Shown piece after piece: positions 1-10,261 of a stretch of 64,000 nucleotides of DNA. The position numbers were made by a program, and so were the translations under genes. The first letter of the stretch is position 1. Each line of letters opens with the position of its first letter. The notes under the pieces were generated by a model. That model worked only from the letters and a program-made list of their open reading frames with translations, was not told the DNA's origin and ran no database searches. Location: assembly GCF_024868665.1 (NCBI RefSeq), contig NC_079891.1:11141573-11205572 (forward strand), given 5' to 3'. This stretch comes from Triplophysa rosa. Its lineage: Eukaryota; Chordata; Actinopteri; Cypriniformes; Nemacheilidae.

Positions 1-164
1 CTTTCAGAAGTTTTACTATAACTGTAGACTGAAAACACTTGGTTTTTAGATGACTTTGAACATCTCACTTTGTTTGGCTCGAGCAAATAAAGTTAACTCC
101 TCGACATCCGGACCTTCTCTGAGAGATTTTTTGAACTACAAGACTGAAGTTTTTCCACAACACC

Positions 165-470
165 GGCCAGCCTTCGTGCCGGCGAATCAGCTAGCCCCAA
201 GCCTTGTCTGGCCGACGTTCCAGTCGCCAGTTCCCCCCAGGTCCCAAGTCCCCCGGAACTCTGCGCTCTCGAGCGCCCCCCAGAATTGAAACTGGTTCAG
301 CTTGTCCCAACCCTTATGGACTTCCTCCCTTGAACTCTTTGGTGCCCCCACCCCCCCTCCCATGTTTGTTATTTTTATTGTCACACCCCATCCCATTTGT
401 TATTATTGCCTGTTTGCCCTTGGGTTCTCTGTCCCCATACCGTGACAGATTTGGGTTGGAATAAAATAAA
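165..470 (+). mobile_element. 3' end fragment of a gag-repeat LTR retroelement
   Basis: The stretch matches the last part of the internal region of the LTR element at 15.9-18.2 kb. Both share the proline-rich coding tail (a P-P-T/V-F-Q-S-V-P-P pattern), a short run ending the reading frame, a C-rich run with 'CCCCCCCTCCC', and a 'TTGTTATTTTTATT' tract. No LTR flanks it here, although 'CCGTGACAG' at about 458-466 resembles an LTR edge. It is a decayed fragment, not a gene. Bases 1-165 upstream show nothing I recognise. Confidence 0.6.
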
Positions 471-649
471 TACAAATGTGTGGAAATGTAAGCTTCAGCG
501 CAAGTTCTACCAGGAAGACTCCTTACGTCATTAATTAACGCACAGTGCTAGCCTATCATCCCTCAGCACTTGGTATGAAAGGATGTTACTCACCTTCTCT
601 CTCATTCACAGATACTGTCGCTATCCTGCGTTAAGTCTGCAACTCAAAC

Positions 650-1990
650 ATGTCTCAAAGACCAATTGTCGATTTTGATTTCACCGATTCGGAAGACAAT
701 CCACCTCCTCCTTCTTCCATAGCTGTGCGGCGTAGCTTGCGCATCCAGAACCGGGATCCCTGTGGGCTCAATGACCTTCCAAAATAATTATTAGTACTTT
801 AGAGGAGCAAGGTATTCCCGTCAATAATGGACTGGAGAGAGAAGTTCTTATCCTGTTGGCTTCTGGCACCCTGGGTAACTCTGCTGTTCCAACCACAGAT
901 ATTACGGCAACTACTGTAATACCACCAGTTCAACCTAAACAAGCCGGCCGGAAAGGCGCTGCCAAGTTATCTTCTCCGAGACCAGCTAAGTGTTCTAAGC
1001 CTTCCATGTCGATCCCGTCGTCTACTCCTCTACATGATTCTGTGGATGTTAGCAACCAGTTCATGCAAGCAGTCATAGGACTTTCAGAGATTGATAAAGG
1101 CCTCAAAAATAAGCTAGGAGCGTTTGAGAGAGCATTTGGAAACTCCACCCCAGCTCTGTTACGGCCATGATATCTTCTGTCTTCTCCCCTGCATTCCCTC
1201 ATCTACTCGGTTCAATGGATCCCTCAGCAACTCCTTCCACATCCACTGCTAATCCAGCTCTAGCTCAACCTACGGCTCAGACTCCAGTCCACGTCGGACC
1301 AGATCTGAGTGCTTCTCAATTTACCCTGTGTACTGCAGAAGCTGTTCAAGTTTTTGGTAGGAGGTTTGTTCCATCTGCAACAGTTTTCGTGTCTCACCAA
1401 TTATGATCTAATATTGTAAAAGGTAAGGACATTAACTTAGCTTCTTTACTGATCCCTTCACCAGCGTCTGAACGGCAAATGGTTGACTGTGGTTAAGTGG
1501 CAGTTTTTCTCAGAACTTCCGATTCGAGGCTGCAACGTAATCTTTCCTTTTCTTTGGAATTGATCGAGGTATTCTCTGCCAAATCTTTCCCAATCGCCGA
1601 CCTACACAAGAACTACACATTTATCTCGCAATGATGGCAGACTTTTATCAAAGATACGGGAGAACCTTATTCTACGAATACCACAAATCATTCTCTGCTA
1701 AATGCCCTTCATTTGTCACACTCTTTAACATCAGGTTGGTCTGGTCTGTTACTGACACCGAATTGCTGGTTCGCCATTTCGGCGGTCAAAAAACGCTGAC
1801 CTGTGTTGTATGCAGTTCTCACGGACATTCTGATAATAATTTTAATGAGTCTTTATGTACGTATCCTAAATGTATATTTTCACATGTTTGTAGATTCTGT
1901 AAAGAACCTCAACCGAAGTTCGTCTGCCCAAGTAGATTCAAACCTGCAACCCGAAGGAAACCCCTGGTTGGTTGGCCAGGTCGATTGGCT
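650..1990 (+). pseudogene. DIRS-like gag remnant
   Basis: An ATG at 650 opens a 45-residue frame (MSQRPIVDFDFTDSED...) that stops at 785-787. Related protein resumes in other frames. Around 790-860 there is a stretch resembling the 'LxxxGIPVxxGLxRxxL' SAP-like segment seen in DIRS gag proteins, followed at 856-1170 by a Ser/Pro-rich linker. At 1631-1975 a Cys/His-containing segment (CVVCSSHGH...CTYPKC...CRFC) looks like a zinc-binding gag tail. At least three frame changes separate the pieces. The product would be the structural protein of the retroelement particle. It cannot be made intact from this copy. Confidence 0.6.
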
Positions 1991-2400
1991 AGCTAACGCT
2001 GACATTACAGATGCCTTTAAGATCATTCCCATTCACCCTGCATTGTAGGCTCTTTTCAAGGTTATATGGCAGTCCAAGTTCTATTTCGCCGTTAGACTTA
2101 CTTTCGGGTGTAGAAGTAGTCTACATATCTTTAACAACTTATCTGAGGCACTGTGTTGGATCCTGCTGAATGTCTGCAAGCTTGCATTCATTCTGCATTT
2201 ACTCAATGATTTCTTGCTCATCGATTTTCCGTCGCATCAAACCCCTATCCTAGATACGCTTAAACAAATTGTCTGCGATGTAGGAGTTCCTCTATCGGAA
2301 GAGAAAAACCTTAGGCCCATCAATTTCTCTGGAGTTCTTGGGTATCCAGCTCGATACAGTTAAATTCCAAGCTTCTCTCCCTAATGAGAAACTCATGAGA
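1960..2400 (+). pseudogene. DIRS-like reverse transcriptase remnant
   Basis: The segment begins with a motif-A-like 'DITDAFKIIPIHP' (about 2000-2040), where the catalytic Asp-x-x-x-Ala-Phe pattern is preserved. It continues through a palm-like region to 'HLLNDFLLIDFPS' at about 2198-2236. The active-site pair normally reads DD, but here it is N-D, so one metal-binding aspartate is lost. Frames change several times. The thumb-like segment follows at 2240-2400. This is an inactive reverse transcriptase, assigned to DIRS because RNase H and tyrosine recombinase follow it. Confidence 0.7.
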
Positions 2401-2619
2401 ATTCGTTCTAGTATGGATTATTTATCCGTTCGTGCTCAGTCACTAAACAAGAATTTCTCTCACTGCTCAGCCATCTCAATTTCACTATGAGCATCATTCC
2501 CCAAGGCAGGGCTTTTATTTCTCGTCTGCTAAACGTAGCCAACACCGTAGTTAACTTAAGCGATACCTTGCACCTTGACGAAGGATGTCTGTCAGATTTA
2601 CAATTCTAGTCCCACCTGC

Positions 2620-2945
2620 TTAATAGCTTGAACGGCATCTCTTTCTTTCACAATGACAATCCGGAATCATCTGTCGCTTTAGAACTTTTCACAGACGCAG
2701 CTCCATCCGTTGGTTTCGGGCATTCTTTCAAGGTCAATGGTTTGCCGAGAAGTGGCCAGAGCAATTCGCTATACTATCTCAAAATTCCACCTCTTCGGCT
2801 CTCTACGAGCTTTATCCCACAGTGGTAGTGTTCTCTTGGGGTTCAGCATGGTCTTGCAAACGGATTATTATATTTTGCGATAACGAAGCGGCAGTCGCTA
2901 TAATTAATAAAGGTAGATCACCCTGTCTAGGTAGGTCACCCTTTC
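2620..2945 (+). pseudogene. DIRS-like RNase H remnant
   Basis: The segment shows 'LELFTDAAPSVGFG' with the first catalytic Asp at about 2694, then after a frame change 'FCDNEAAVAIINKGRS' at about 2874-2922, which carries the later catalytic Asp. Both motifs are typical of the RNase H domain fused to DIRS reverse transcriptases. A frameshift lies between them near 2750-2830. RNase H degrades the RNA template during cDNA synthesis. This copy is broken. Confidence 0.7.
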
Positions 2946-3061
2946 CGATGTAAGTTTCTCACCACATCTCTTCACTTAAATATTCAAATACAGATTCGTT
3001 AGGTACAGGCGTTACAATAACCCTTCCAAGATCTAACAGCAATTATTGCCCTTTTATTTCT

Positions 3062-3352
3062 ATGGTTCGATATCTTAAAGCACGTCCCTGTTACCATAAT
3101 CGATTTATACTACCAAACGGTTTTCCAATGACAAAAGAGTGGTTCAGAATTCATCTTGCTTCAGTCCTGGAGAGATGTGTTCTATCTTCCCAACTACACA
3201 CTGGGCATTCATTTAATATTTGCGCAGCGACATCTGCAGCCGGATGCGGGATTCCCATCTCATCGATTAAGTTGCTGGGCAGTTGCTGGGATTCTAAAAC
3301 CATCCTGGATGCTCAGCAGGCGATCTCTACAATATTTAAGGTAAATATTTAG
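3062..3352 (+). pseudogene. DIRS-like tyrosine recombinase C-terminus, defective
   Basis: This 96-residue frame carries the C-terminal catalytic part of a DIRS tyrosine recombinase. Residues 48-60 read GHSFNICAATSAA, where the family normally has H-x-x-R followed by G-A-A-T. H49 is kept but the Arg position is Asn (N52), so the catalytic triad is damaged. A hydrophobic 'IPISSIKLLG' helix follows, as in the family. The recombinase would join the circular cDNA into the chromosome. The N-terminal half, including the first catalytic Arg, is not readable in one frame. Confidence 0.7.
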
Positions 3353-3399
3353 CAATTTACTGGTGGTGGCGCAATATACTGGTGGTTCACCACATCAAT

Positions 3400-3627
3400 T
3401 TTTGGGGGAGCGTGGCATATCACAACCTTAAACGCTTTCGGCTTAAGCAGCCTATTTACTCTATGACCTGTCACTTTCAATTTATGACTTATGCAGCCTA
3501 TCTACATCATGGCTATCACAGCCTCCTTCTCAGCCTATGCAGGCTTCTGTATTTCAACTTACACTGTTTCGGCTTACGCAGTCTTTTTACTCTGTGACCT
3601 AACATGTTTAATTAATGGCTTATGAAG

Positions 3628-3666
<39 letters not shown>

Positions 3667-3900
3667 TATCATGGCTACCGCAGCCTCCTTTTCAGCCTAT
3701 GCAGGCTTCTTTACCTCAACTTACACTGCTTTCAGCTTAACGCAGCCTATTTACTCTATGACTTAACACATTTAATTGATGGCTTATAGAGGCCATCTGT
3801 ATCACAGCTATTGCAGCCTCTTCATGGCTTCTTCTGCTTTGGTATCATGACGTTACACTGTTTTTGGCTTATGCAGCCTATTAACTCAAATAGTCACACT
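3400..3900 (+). repeat. Diverged tandem repeat 3' of the old DIRS copy
   Basis: Units of roughly 130-160 bp recur about four times. Each contains 'TTACACTG(T/C)TT', a 'GGCTTA.GCAGCCTATTTACTC' segment and a 'CAGCCT..TCAGCCTATGCAGGCTTCT' segment. Anchors lie near 3557, 3719 and 3855, with a weaker copy near 3424. A (TA)n run interrupts the second unit. The array contains no credible gene and probably belongs to the 3' untranslated part of the DIRS-like element. Confidence 0.6.
3630..3663. repeat. (TA)n microsatellite
   Basis: An uninterrupted alternating TA tract of about 34 bp lies within the tandem repeats. Confidence 0.95.
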
Positions 3901-4328
3901 GCCTTCTGGTTAGCGGCTAACGCATCCCTTTACATTTCTAATTCACACATTATCTTTATAGCCCTTTCACTCACTATTTTCCTATCATCATCTAAAGAAG
4001 CCTCCTTGCGGCTTGTGATTTTACAAGCCTTACACTCATGCTCTAACCCCACATTAACATCATCAATTATATCTGACTAAAATATCAATGTTCTCTGGCC
4101 GTTTACTCTAGGAACCTTAGTGAGATTCTTCATCCGGTGGGTACATCTCCCTTCACCTTCTCTTTGGGGGTAGGCCCCGCAGGAACTTTAAGAATCTTTA
4201 TCCCTCAGGATTCATACCTTTCATACCTAGCACGGTGAGGTATGTTGGGGTTGTGGTTAAAAGGCATACAGCAACGGCCGGAAGTGATGCAAAATCTCGC
4301 TAAAATTACAATATATTACATTAGCTAA

Positions 4329-4900
4329 TGTCACGGTCCCACCGTCTTGTTGATGAAATTCTAGTCGTGTGGTGGGATCGGGGCAGAGTCCTTTGGTTTT
4401 ATGTGGGAAGGCCATGAGATGTTTATGTTTTTACCTCTCATGTGTTTTTCCAGTGTCTCGTCTCTGTTCCCGCCATCTCGTTTCCTCGTTATCCTTCCCT
4501 AAGTGTTTGATTACCCACACCTGCCCCGTGTCGTTATCCCTCGTTTGTCTCTCCCTATTTATACCCTCTTGTTTCTTTGTCATGTGCTCTTGTATTATGT
4601 GCGTGTACATATGTTGTGGTCATTGTGGTTTGCTGCGTCCTGTGTAAGTGTACTTACCTGGTTGTTTAGTGTCTGTGTTTGCCCGTGTTCCTGTTGCTTT
4701 GCCCTGTCTGTGGATTTTAGTTTTATTTTGATCCTGTCTGTATGTTTTGCTCCCTCGTGGGAAGTTTTTATTTTGTATTTATCCTTAGTTGATTTTCCCC
4801 CATCGTGGGTTTTTGTTTTGTCTTGTTATTTGTTAAATAAATAACTGTTAACCTCTTCACTGCCTGCCTGCGCTTGGGTTCTTCTGCCAATTCCGTGACA
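4329..4900 (+). mobile_element. Solo LTR of the gag-repeat LTR family
   Basis: The 572-bp sequence starts TGTCACGGTCC and ends CCGTGACA, so it has the TG...CA ends of an LTR. It is flanked by the 6-bp direct repeat AGCTAA (4323-4328 and 4901-4906), a target-site duplication. It is close to the LTRs at 39.2 and 41.4 kb (seen there in reverse), sharing the first hundred bases almost base for base. A TATA-like 'CTATTTATACCC' near 4553-4564 and an AATAAA-type signal near 4837 fit promoter and polyadenylation sites. Solo LTRs arise by recombination between the two LTRs of one insertion. Confidence 0.9.
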
Positions 4901-4906
4901 AGCTAA

Positions 4907-6348
4907 TGCCTACACCTACCCCAACCCTAACCTTACAATAATAAAAAATAGTAATTAACTGTTGTCAGCATGACAAAAACTGTGCACATGCCCAGTGGAG
5001 GTTGCTGTATCCCTTATAGCCATAACCGTATGTTGGTGCTTTTCTACCATGTATTTTTTTTTATTGCTGAATGGCTTATTTGTTTGTTCAATGACATAAC
5101 AGTCATATTAAGTTAGTTCCATGTTAACATTACATGATAGGACTGTGATAAAATGGATCCACTGTGTTGAACTGTGATTAGCAAACTAGCAACTGCTAAT
5201 TGTTTTGATTTGTAGATGAGTTAATGTTGTTATGTGTATAATATAGACTAATATGGAGATTAAAACATGAAATACCACAACATGTAATTGTTAAAGTAAA
5301 TTGAAGCTGTGTTGTAAATGTTTAATTTATAAATAGCTTGTAGTATTGATCCATTATCTATGGATAATGTTGAATAATTTTCTCTTTCATTTGCAGAAGT
5401 TGGGTTCTGAAACAAGTGGAAGTATACGTAGTAAGTATTGTGTGTTGCATACTGGCATAAAACATAAAATCTAGTAGAACCACTCAAATTTGTGTTAGGG
5501 TGTGTTCACATATGATATGTTTAGTACGATTAAAACAAACTCTGTTGCGAATGCACTGATAGTGCGGTTTATTTCTGTAAGTGTGAACGCTGCCACCCGA
5601 ACCCTGGTGCGCATCAAACAAGCGGACCAAGACCGCGGATGTCCAGTAAGTTCCGTATCAAAATATACATCATAAAAGCTGTCCAATCAGGTTGCGATCT
5701 TTAGGTTTGCCTTTAAAATGCCAGTCTGAATGCTAAGCGCACCAGGACTAAATAGAACCTAACTAAGTCTAAAGAACCAAACTACAACTATGAACGCATC
5801 TTTAGTTTGTTTCATTCAAGTCATTACAATGCAAGTCACCGTGCAATTAAAAATGATAATACTATTTTTCTTACACGGTGTTGCAGTTCCTATTATAAAT
5901 GATCTATCAATGCACATTATTATTTTTGTAAAATTCCTTTGCACTTGTAATCTTTACTCAAAAACAATAAAGCTCCACCCCCCCCTCTAAACAATAACTC
6001 TTCTCTTAATAACGTAATGCCTGAAAAAAGGTAAGACTATACTGACTGTCCAATGGGTACCGATGGTGTATCAGGCCAATTTACAATGATCCAATAAATT
6101 CAGGGAGGGCGACATGAAGTCCTCATTACTCATTAATATACGTCACATTACAGAAAAGAGGACAATCGCAACTTCCATTTCATGGTGACTTTAAAGACTG
6201 TATATCAGCTCCTAAGAAATGCAGCTCGGCCAATCAGATTCTAAGATCAGTACAAACTTTTATTTATTCTGAGATGCAATCATATTCTGAAAGGCCCACA
6301 AACAATGCTTTGTGAGTTATTTATATAAACTCTATATTTTGTTGTATG
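4907..6348. other. Intergenic; one decayed DNA-transposon-like stretch
   Basis: No gene is visible. At about 5497-5680 the words 'GTGTGTTCACATATGATATG' and 'GTGTGAACGCTGCC', followed by a segment on the theme 'CCTGGTGCGCATCAAACAAG', resemble a short non-autonomous DNA transposon common in fish. I could not define both ends. The rest is AT-rich and shows nothing I recognise. Confidence 0.4.
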
Positions 6349-6691
6349 TGTAACAATGAGTAATCCAGGAAAGAAGGCAGTGGATCCACATGCAGTAAGA
6401 TTTTAAACAAAAACACAAAGTACAAAATAATAAAATTACAAATAAACAAGGAATTAAAATAATCCAAAGGGCACTGAGAAAAACACTGTGAACAGGACCA
6501 AAATTACAACGACTCACACTAGACAAAGGAAACACTAGGGTTTAAATATATAGAAACTAACAAGATAACAAGACACACCTGGAGGAACTAATTAACACCA
6601 AAAACTACAAAGGACTACAAAACATGGCACAGAACAGGAAGTAACATGAAAGTTCACAAACACAGGGGAAACACGGACTGGGATCGTGACA
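6349..6691 (-). repeat. 3' LTR of the 6.3-8.1 kb element
   Basis: This is the 343-bp partner of the repeat at 7773-8119 and is nearly identical to it. A TATA-like 'TATATATTTAAACCC' lies on the minus strand near 6541-6555 and could start transcription in the 5' copy. Confidence 0.9.
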
Positions 6692-6707
6692 GAGCCAGGC
6701 CGTGGAG

Positions 6708-6948
6708 CAGAGGCGCAGGCAGGGCTGGAAGCCAGGGAGGCGCAGGCAGGGCTGGGGGCCAGGGAGGCGCAGGCAGGGCTGGGGGCCAGGGAGGCGCAGG
6801 CAGGGCTGGGGGCCAGGGAGGCGCAGGCAGGGCTGGGGGCCAGGGAGGCGCAGGCAGGGCTGCGGGCCAGGGAGGCGCAGGCAGGGCTGGGTGCCAGAGA
6901 GGCGCAGGCAGGGCTGGGGGCCAGGGAGGCGCAGGCAGGGCTGCAAGA
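6708..6948 (-). repeat. 27-bp coding minisatellite, about 9 copies
   Basis: The unit is 27 bp (on the plus strand GGCGCAGGCAGGGCTGGG plus GGCCAGGGA) and recurs about nine times with few changes. Because 27 is divisible by three, the array keeps frame and encodes a 9-residue unit, SPACASLAP, on the minus strand. The copies are very similar, indicating recent expansion. Confidence 0.9.
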
Positions 6949-6949
6949 G

Positions 6950-7170
6950 GTAGGGAACTCAGTAGTGTCCATCTTAGATGAGGCAGGAAGCTCAGAAGCG
7001 GTCATCTTAGACGAGGGAGGGAGCTCAGAAGCGGCCATCTTAGATGAGGCAGGGAACTCTGAGGAGGCCATCTTAGACGAGGCAGGGAACTCTGAGGAGG
7101 CATCTTGAACGAGGCAGGGAGCTAAGAGGCAGCCATCTTTGACGAGGCAGGGAGCTTGGGAGACGGCAAT
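6950..7170 (-). repeat. About 33-bp coding minisatellite
   Basis: Units of about 33 bp with 'GAGGCAGGGA(A/G)CTC(A/T)GA(A/G)G' and 'CCATCTTAGA' recur five or more times. On the minus strand they encode variations on S-E-F-P-A-S-S-K-M-A. The units are more diverged than the neighbouring 27-bp array. Confidence 0.8.
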
Positions 7171-7576
7171 CTTGGTGCAGGCAGGAAGCCCAGCAGGTTC
7201 AGAAATGACATTTGGAGCAGACGAACAACGTACAGCCCAGACACACAGCAAGGCAGCAGCCACCACCGGCAGAGCAGACTCCAAGGCAGAACCTCAGGTA
7301 CAGACATCTCCGGGGCCACCGGACTTGGGACCTTGGGAAGACCAGTCATCCGAACAGACGCCAGAGAAGTGTCTGCCAAACTAGAGACCAGACATTTGAA
7401 CCTGGAACCAGCCATCATGTAAGCAGACTCTGGACTGGTGGCCATCTTGCGAGCGGCTCAGGGCTGGCGGTCATGACGGCTATAGGCTTAGGCATGGGTG
7501 ATACTGCATGGATGTCATGCTTCTCCACAACTCCTACAGTAAATGCAGAGCCGATCAGTCGCAGTGCCAGATCTTA

Positions 7577-7738
7577 ATACAACTCCAGTGTCCACAGAAG
7601 ATCATGCAAAGGCATGAGTGAGCGGAGAGGTTCAGATAACCCCCCACAGAAAAATATCATCAAGCATATATCATCCAACTCAACAAAGTCCATAACATAG
7701 TCCTCAGTGTGCTGATCTCCTTGACTGAGACACAACAT
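7577..7738 (-). pseudogene. Gag-like fragment of the 6.3-8.1 kb LTR element
   Basis: An ATG at 7738 (minus) lies just inside the 5' LTR and opens about 54 residues. It contains 'LSQGDQHTEDYVMDFVELD' followed by a 'FFCGGLSEPLRSLMP' segment. This matches the capsid-helix pattern of Ty3/Gypsy-type gag (L-x-Q-G...V-x-x-Y-x-x-x-F...F-x-x-G-L). The frame stops before the repeat region. It may be a deleted capsid gene; related protein-like sequence continues in other frames from 7445 to 7122. Confidence 0.6.
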
Positions 7739-7772
7739 TTGTGCTGCTGGATTTATAGTTGGTGAGTTGTTC

Positions 7773-8119
7773 TGTAACAATGAGTAATCCAGGTAAGGAG
7801 GCAGCGGATCCACATACAGTAAGATTTTGATAAACAAAAACACAAAGTACAAAATAATAAAAGACCAAAGAAACAAGGAACTAAAATAATCCAAAGGTCA
7901 CTGAGCAAAGACACTGGGAACAGGACCAAAATTACAATGACTCACACTAGACAAAGGAAACACTAGGGTTTAAATACATACAAACTAAAAAGATAACGAG
8001 ACACACCTGGAGGAACTAATTAACACTAAAAACTACAAAGGACTACAAAACATGGCACAGAACAGGAAGTAACATAAAAGTTCACAAACAGAGGTGAAAC
8101 ACGGACTTGGATCGTGACA
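7773..8119 (-). repeat. 5' LTR of the 6.3-8.1 kb element
   Basis: This is the 347-bp direct repeat of 6349-6691, differing by a few substitutions and a small insertion. It is followed on its outer side by the GTATG duplication. Confidence 0.9.
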
Positions 8120-8124
8120 GTATG

Positions 8125-9928
8125 GTTTACTGTACTATTTATTGCTGTCTATTGAAACTTTATGCACTATATTTCAATTTAAGACCCCATTTGTCTCTGT
8201 TATTTGTACAAAAAGAAGATGCTGATTGTTTACAAATATGAAGAAGTGACATTTAATGTAAGTATGATTGTAATATTGTTTCTTTTTCCTACAGAACTGT
8301 GATTACAGATGACTAAAGATAAGACTAATACATCATTAGAAACTGTGATTGGTCTACTATTATTTGTGTGTACTCATAATAACAACAACATGTGCTTTTG
8401 TTAAATAATGAAAACATACAGGCTGCGCTTTTAGCTGCTCTGTCTGTGCGAGCATATTTCTAAAACACATCATTAAAACAGAATAATCTCTGTGAATACT
8501 CATCATAGAAACATAAAACATATGTCTAAAGAAAACCGGAAGTGTTTACTTTTCAATGATCTAAGTAATAAACATATATTCTCTGATTATGTACAATGTA
8601 TGAAAGTAAAGACAGGTACAGTGTCTGCCACATCAGTTATTTATGTGATCACACCCTTACTATTTACCATGGTGTTACATAATAAGCGTGTCGTAACCAT
8701 GGTTTTTGGGCAAATTGATGCCAGTTTTTGAAATGTTTTTACACCAGACATACATCGGTTCAAAATATTGGTATCGGTCAACTTGATCTGTAATTATCTG
8801 CATCGGCCCAGAAGAACACATATCAATCAACCTCTACTCAGACCATTACCATGAAAGGTAATGAAACTTTAATATTTTTCAGATTAAAGATCATACCTGT
8901 GTCTTCATGTTAGCTATGTATTTGTTTGATATTTGTTATTTTGGTTTTCTGACCCATACAACAAAGCAGCACACATGACACATTGTTGTTTTAAACAATT
9001 TGTAATGTCTCATCTCATATTCTGATCAGATTAAATATCTTTGACTGAGCCAGATGTTGAAGACCCAACACATCACAGCATGTTAACAAATAAAGGAGGC
9101 AGAAAGAAGCAAGCCAGAAGCAAACAAAACAACATATGCTTATACTCTTATGATTTAAAGAGCGGTTCCTGTCTAATACATCCTATCACAGTTGAGTGAG
9201 ACGCACTGCAATGTCGCGATTCTTCCATCTGCCAGGATTTTAGTTTACAGACTCATTATAAGATAGAGTGATACAGCACTATTGCACCTAGGGTGAATTT
9301 GACTGTCTGTGTTTAAGGCAGGCGAGTTGTGGTATCGACCACTTGCATTTACGAACTCACTTCCACACCAAAATCTTTCATTGGGATAGGGTGCGATTTT
9401 TCAGGAAATGCTCCCCTCATCAGACCCCCTCCTGTCTCGTAACAACTCCCCACAGCTCTCACATCCTCTGTGGTGATGGAAGGTGAGGATATCTGGAGGA
9501 TCTGTAGAGGAGAATGGGGGTCAGACTTCTACTGGCAAGCCGAAAAGACCTTAAGCCTGGCTCAAGGGGGCTTATGCTGATACATTGACCTTTCTACCAG
9601 GGACTACATTTCACACTGAAATTACCAATACCATGCTTCTTTCCCTTGAGGTCTGCTGTCAAGTTCCCTCCTCAGGGGTTAAAAGTCATCATGGAATGTA
9701 GCTCATCTTGCATGCTAAGGGACTGAGACATGTGTTAACCACAGGGTAGACTGAAATGTCATCAATTCACAGTGAAATGCTCATGAAAGGCTGCAAAAGA
9801 GCTGATTTATACTTCTGTTGTGGCCAAAGATTGCATGTCGTTGACTACGAGTTGGTTTTCAATAAAACTTCTGTGTTGTTGTCCGTGTCTATGTTCATGT
9901 CGAAGATGTGTCGTACAGATGGACAGAT
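8125..9928. other. No gene seen; one decayed transposon end
   Basis: At about 8745-8836 the words 'CATCGGTTCAAAATATTGG', 'TGCATCGGCCCAGAA' and a terminal 'CAACCTCTA' resemble the end of a short non-autonomous DNA transposon found widely in fish. The rest shows only short open frames without recognisable protein similarity. Confidence 0.4.
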
Positions 9929-10261
9929 CGTCTTGGTTAGGGATGTAACCTCGGTTCCCTGATGGAGGGAACGAGACGTTGTGTCGAACCGACAGAATGG
10001 TGTTTGTCTTGAGAACCAATCATCTTCTGAGTATTTAGAAAAGGCCAATGAAAATTGGCGAATGAAATTTGCATGCCGGGCTCCTCCCCGGATGTCCGGG
10101 TATAAGAGGGAAGCCGGCGTGCTCATTCATTCACCTTTGGTCTGAGGAGCCTAAAGCATCCTCCCCCGACCGCTGGGGTGGGCGGCCAGTGTTGTGGCAT
10201 GAGGGACACAACGTCTCGTTCCCTCCATCAGGGAACCGAGGTTACATCCGTAACCAAGACG
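9929..10261. repeat. 333-bp unit with 57-bp inverted arms (DIRS terminal repeat)
   Basis: Arms at 9929-9985 and 10205-10261 are reverse complements over 57 bp with one mismatch and enclose 219 bp. The spacer carries the DIRS head including TATAAGAG at about 10102-10109, here pointing rightwards. The same unit, in opposite orientation and with the same 219-bp spacing, lies at 46118-46450. It serves as the 3' inverted terminal repeat of copy A. Confidence 0.9.
10102..10109 (+). promoter_or_regulatory. TATA box in the DIRS head (outward pointing)
   Basis: TATAAGAG sits in the same context ('CCGGGTATAAGAGGGAAGCC') in nearly every DIRS head in this window. About 25-35 bp downstream lies the conserved 'CTCATTCATTCACC', a plausible transcription start region. 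In this copy it points away from the body of copy A. Confidence 0.55.

Larger units (their letters stand above)
550..4260 (+). mobile_element. Old DIRS-like retroelement, heavily mutated
   Basis: In order on the plus strand I see gag-like protein, a reverse transcriptase with a YxDD-equivalent box, an RNase H with acidic motifs, and a tyrosine recombinase C-terminus. That order is diagnostic of the DIRS group, which integrates with a tyrosine recombinase and leaves no target-site duplication. Every reading frame is broken by stops or shifts. The sequence is clearly distinct from the five younger DIRS copies elsewhere in the window. The outer limits are uncertain. The 3' flank (4080-4260) contains 'GGTATGAAAGG'-like words also present near 571 and may be a terminal repeat. 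Confidence 0.75.
6349..8119 (-). mobile_element. Non-autonomous LTR retroelement with coding minisatellites
   Basis: Two direct LTRs (6349-6691 and 7773-8119) bound a 1.08-kb interior. A 5-bp duplication, GTATG, lies on both sides (6344-6348 and 8120-8124). On the minus strand each LTR runs TGTCACGATCC...TGTTACA. The interior has a gag-like start near the 5' LTR and two repeat arrays, and no room for protease, reverse transcriptase or integrase. The element must therefore have been mobilised by another element's enzymes. No clear polypurine tract precedes the 3' LTR, which is unusual. Confidence 0.85.

Noticed and set aside
4369..4844. Cys/Leu/Val-rich membrane-protein-like frames
   Set aside because: They lie wholly within the solo LTR (T-rich DNA reads as hydrophobic residues). 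The same frames recur in every LTR copy.
6646..7108. Glycine/arginine-rich plus-strand proteins across the 27-bp array
   Set aside because: Open frames on all phases are a trivial result of a repeat whose length is divisible by three. The gag-like start is on the minus strand.
6592..7284. Secreted or cell-surface repeat protein (start MESALPVVAAALLCVWAV looks like a signal peptide)
   Set aside because: The frame lies inside an LTR element, runs through minisatellites and ends in the LTR. The hydrophobic start is better explained by chance in the element interior.
9807..10126. Small proteins across the DIRS terminal unit
   Set aside because: These open frames cross the palindromic arms on both strands and recur only as parts of the terminal repeat.
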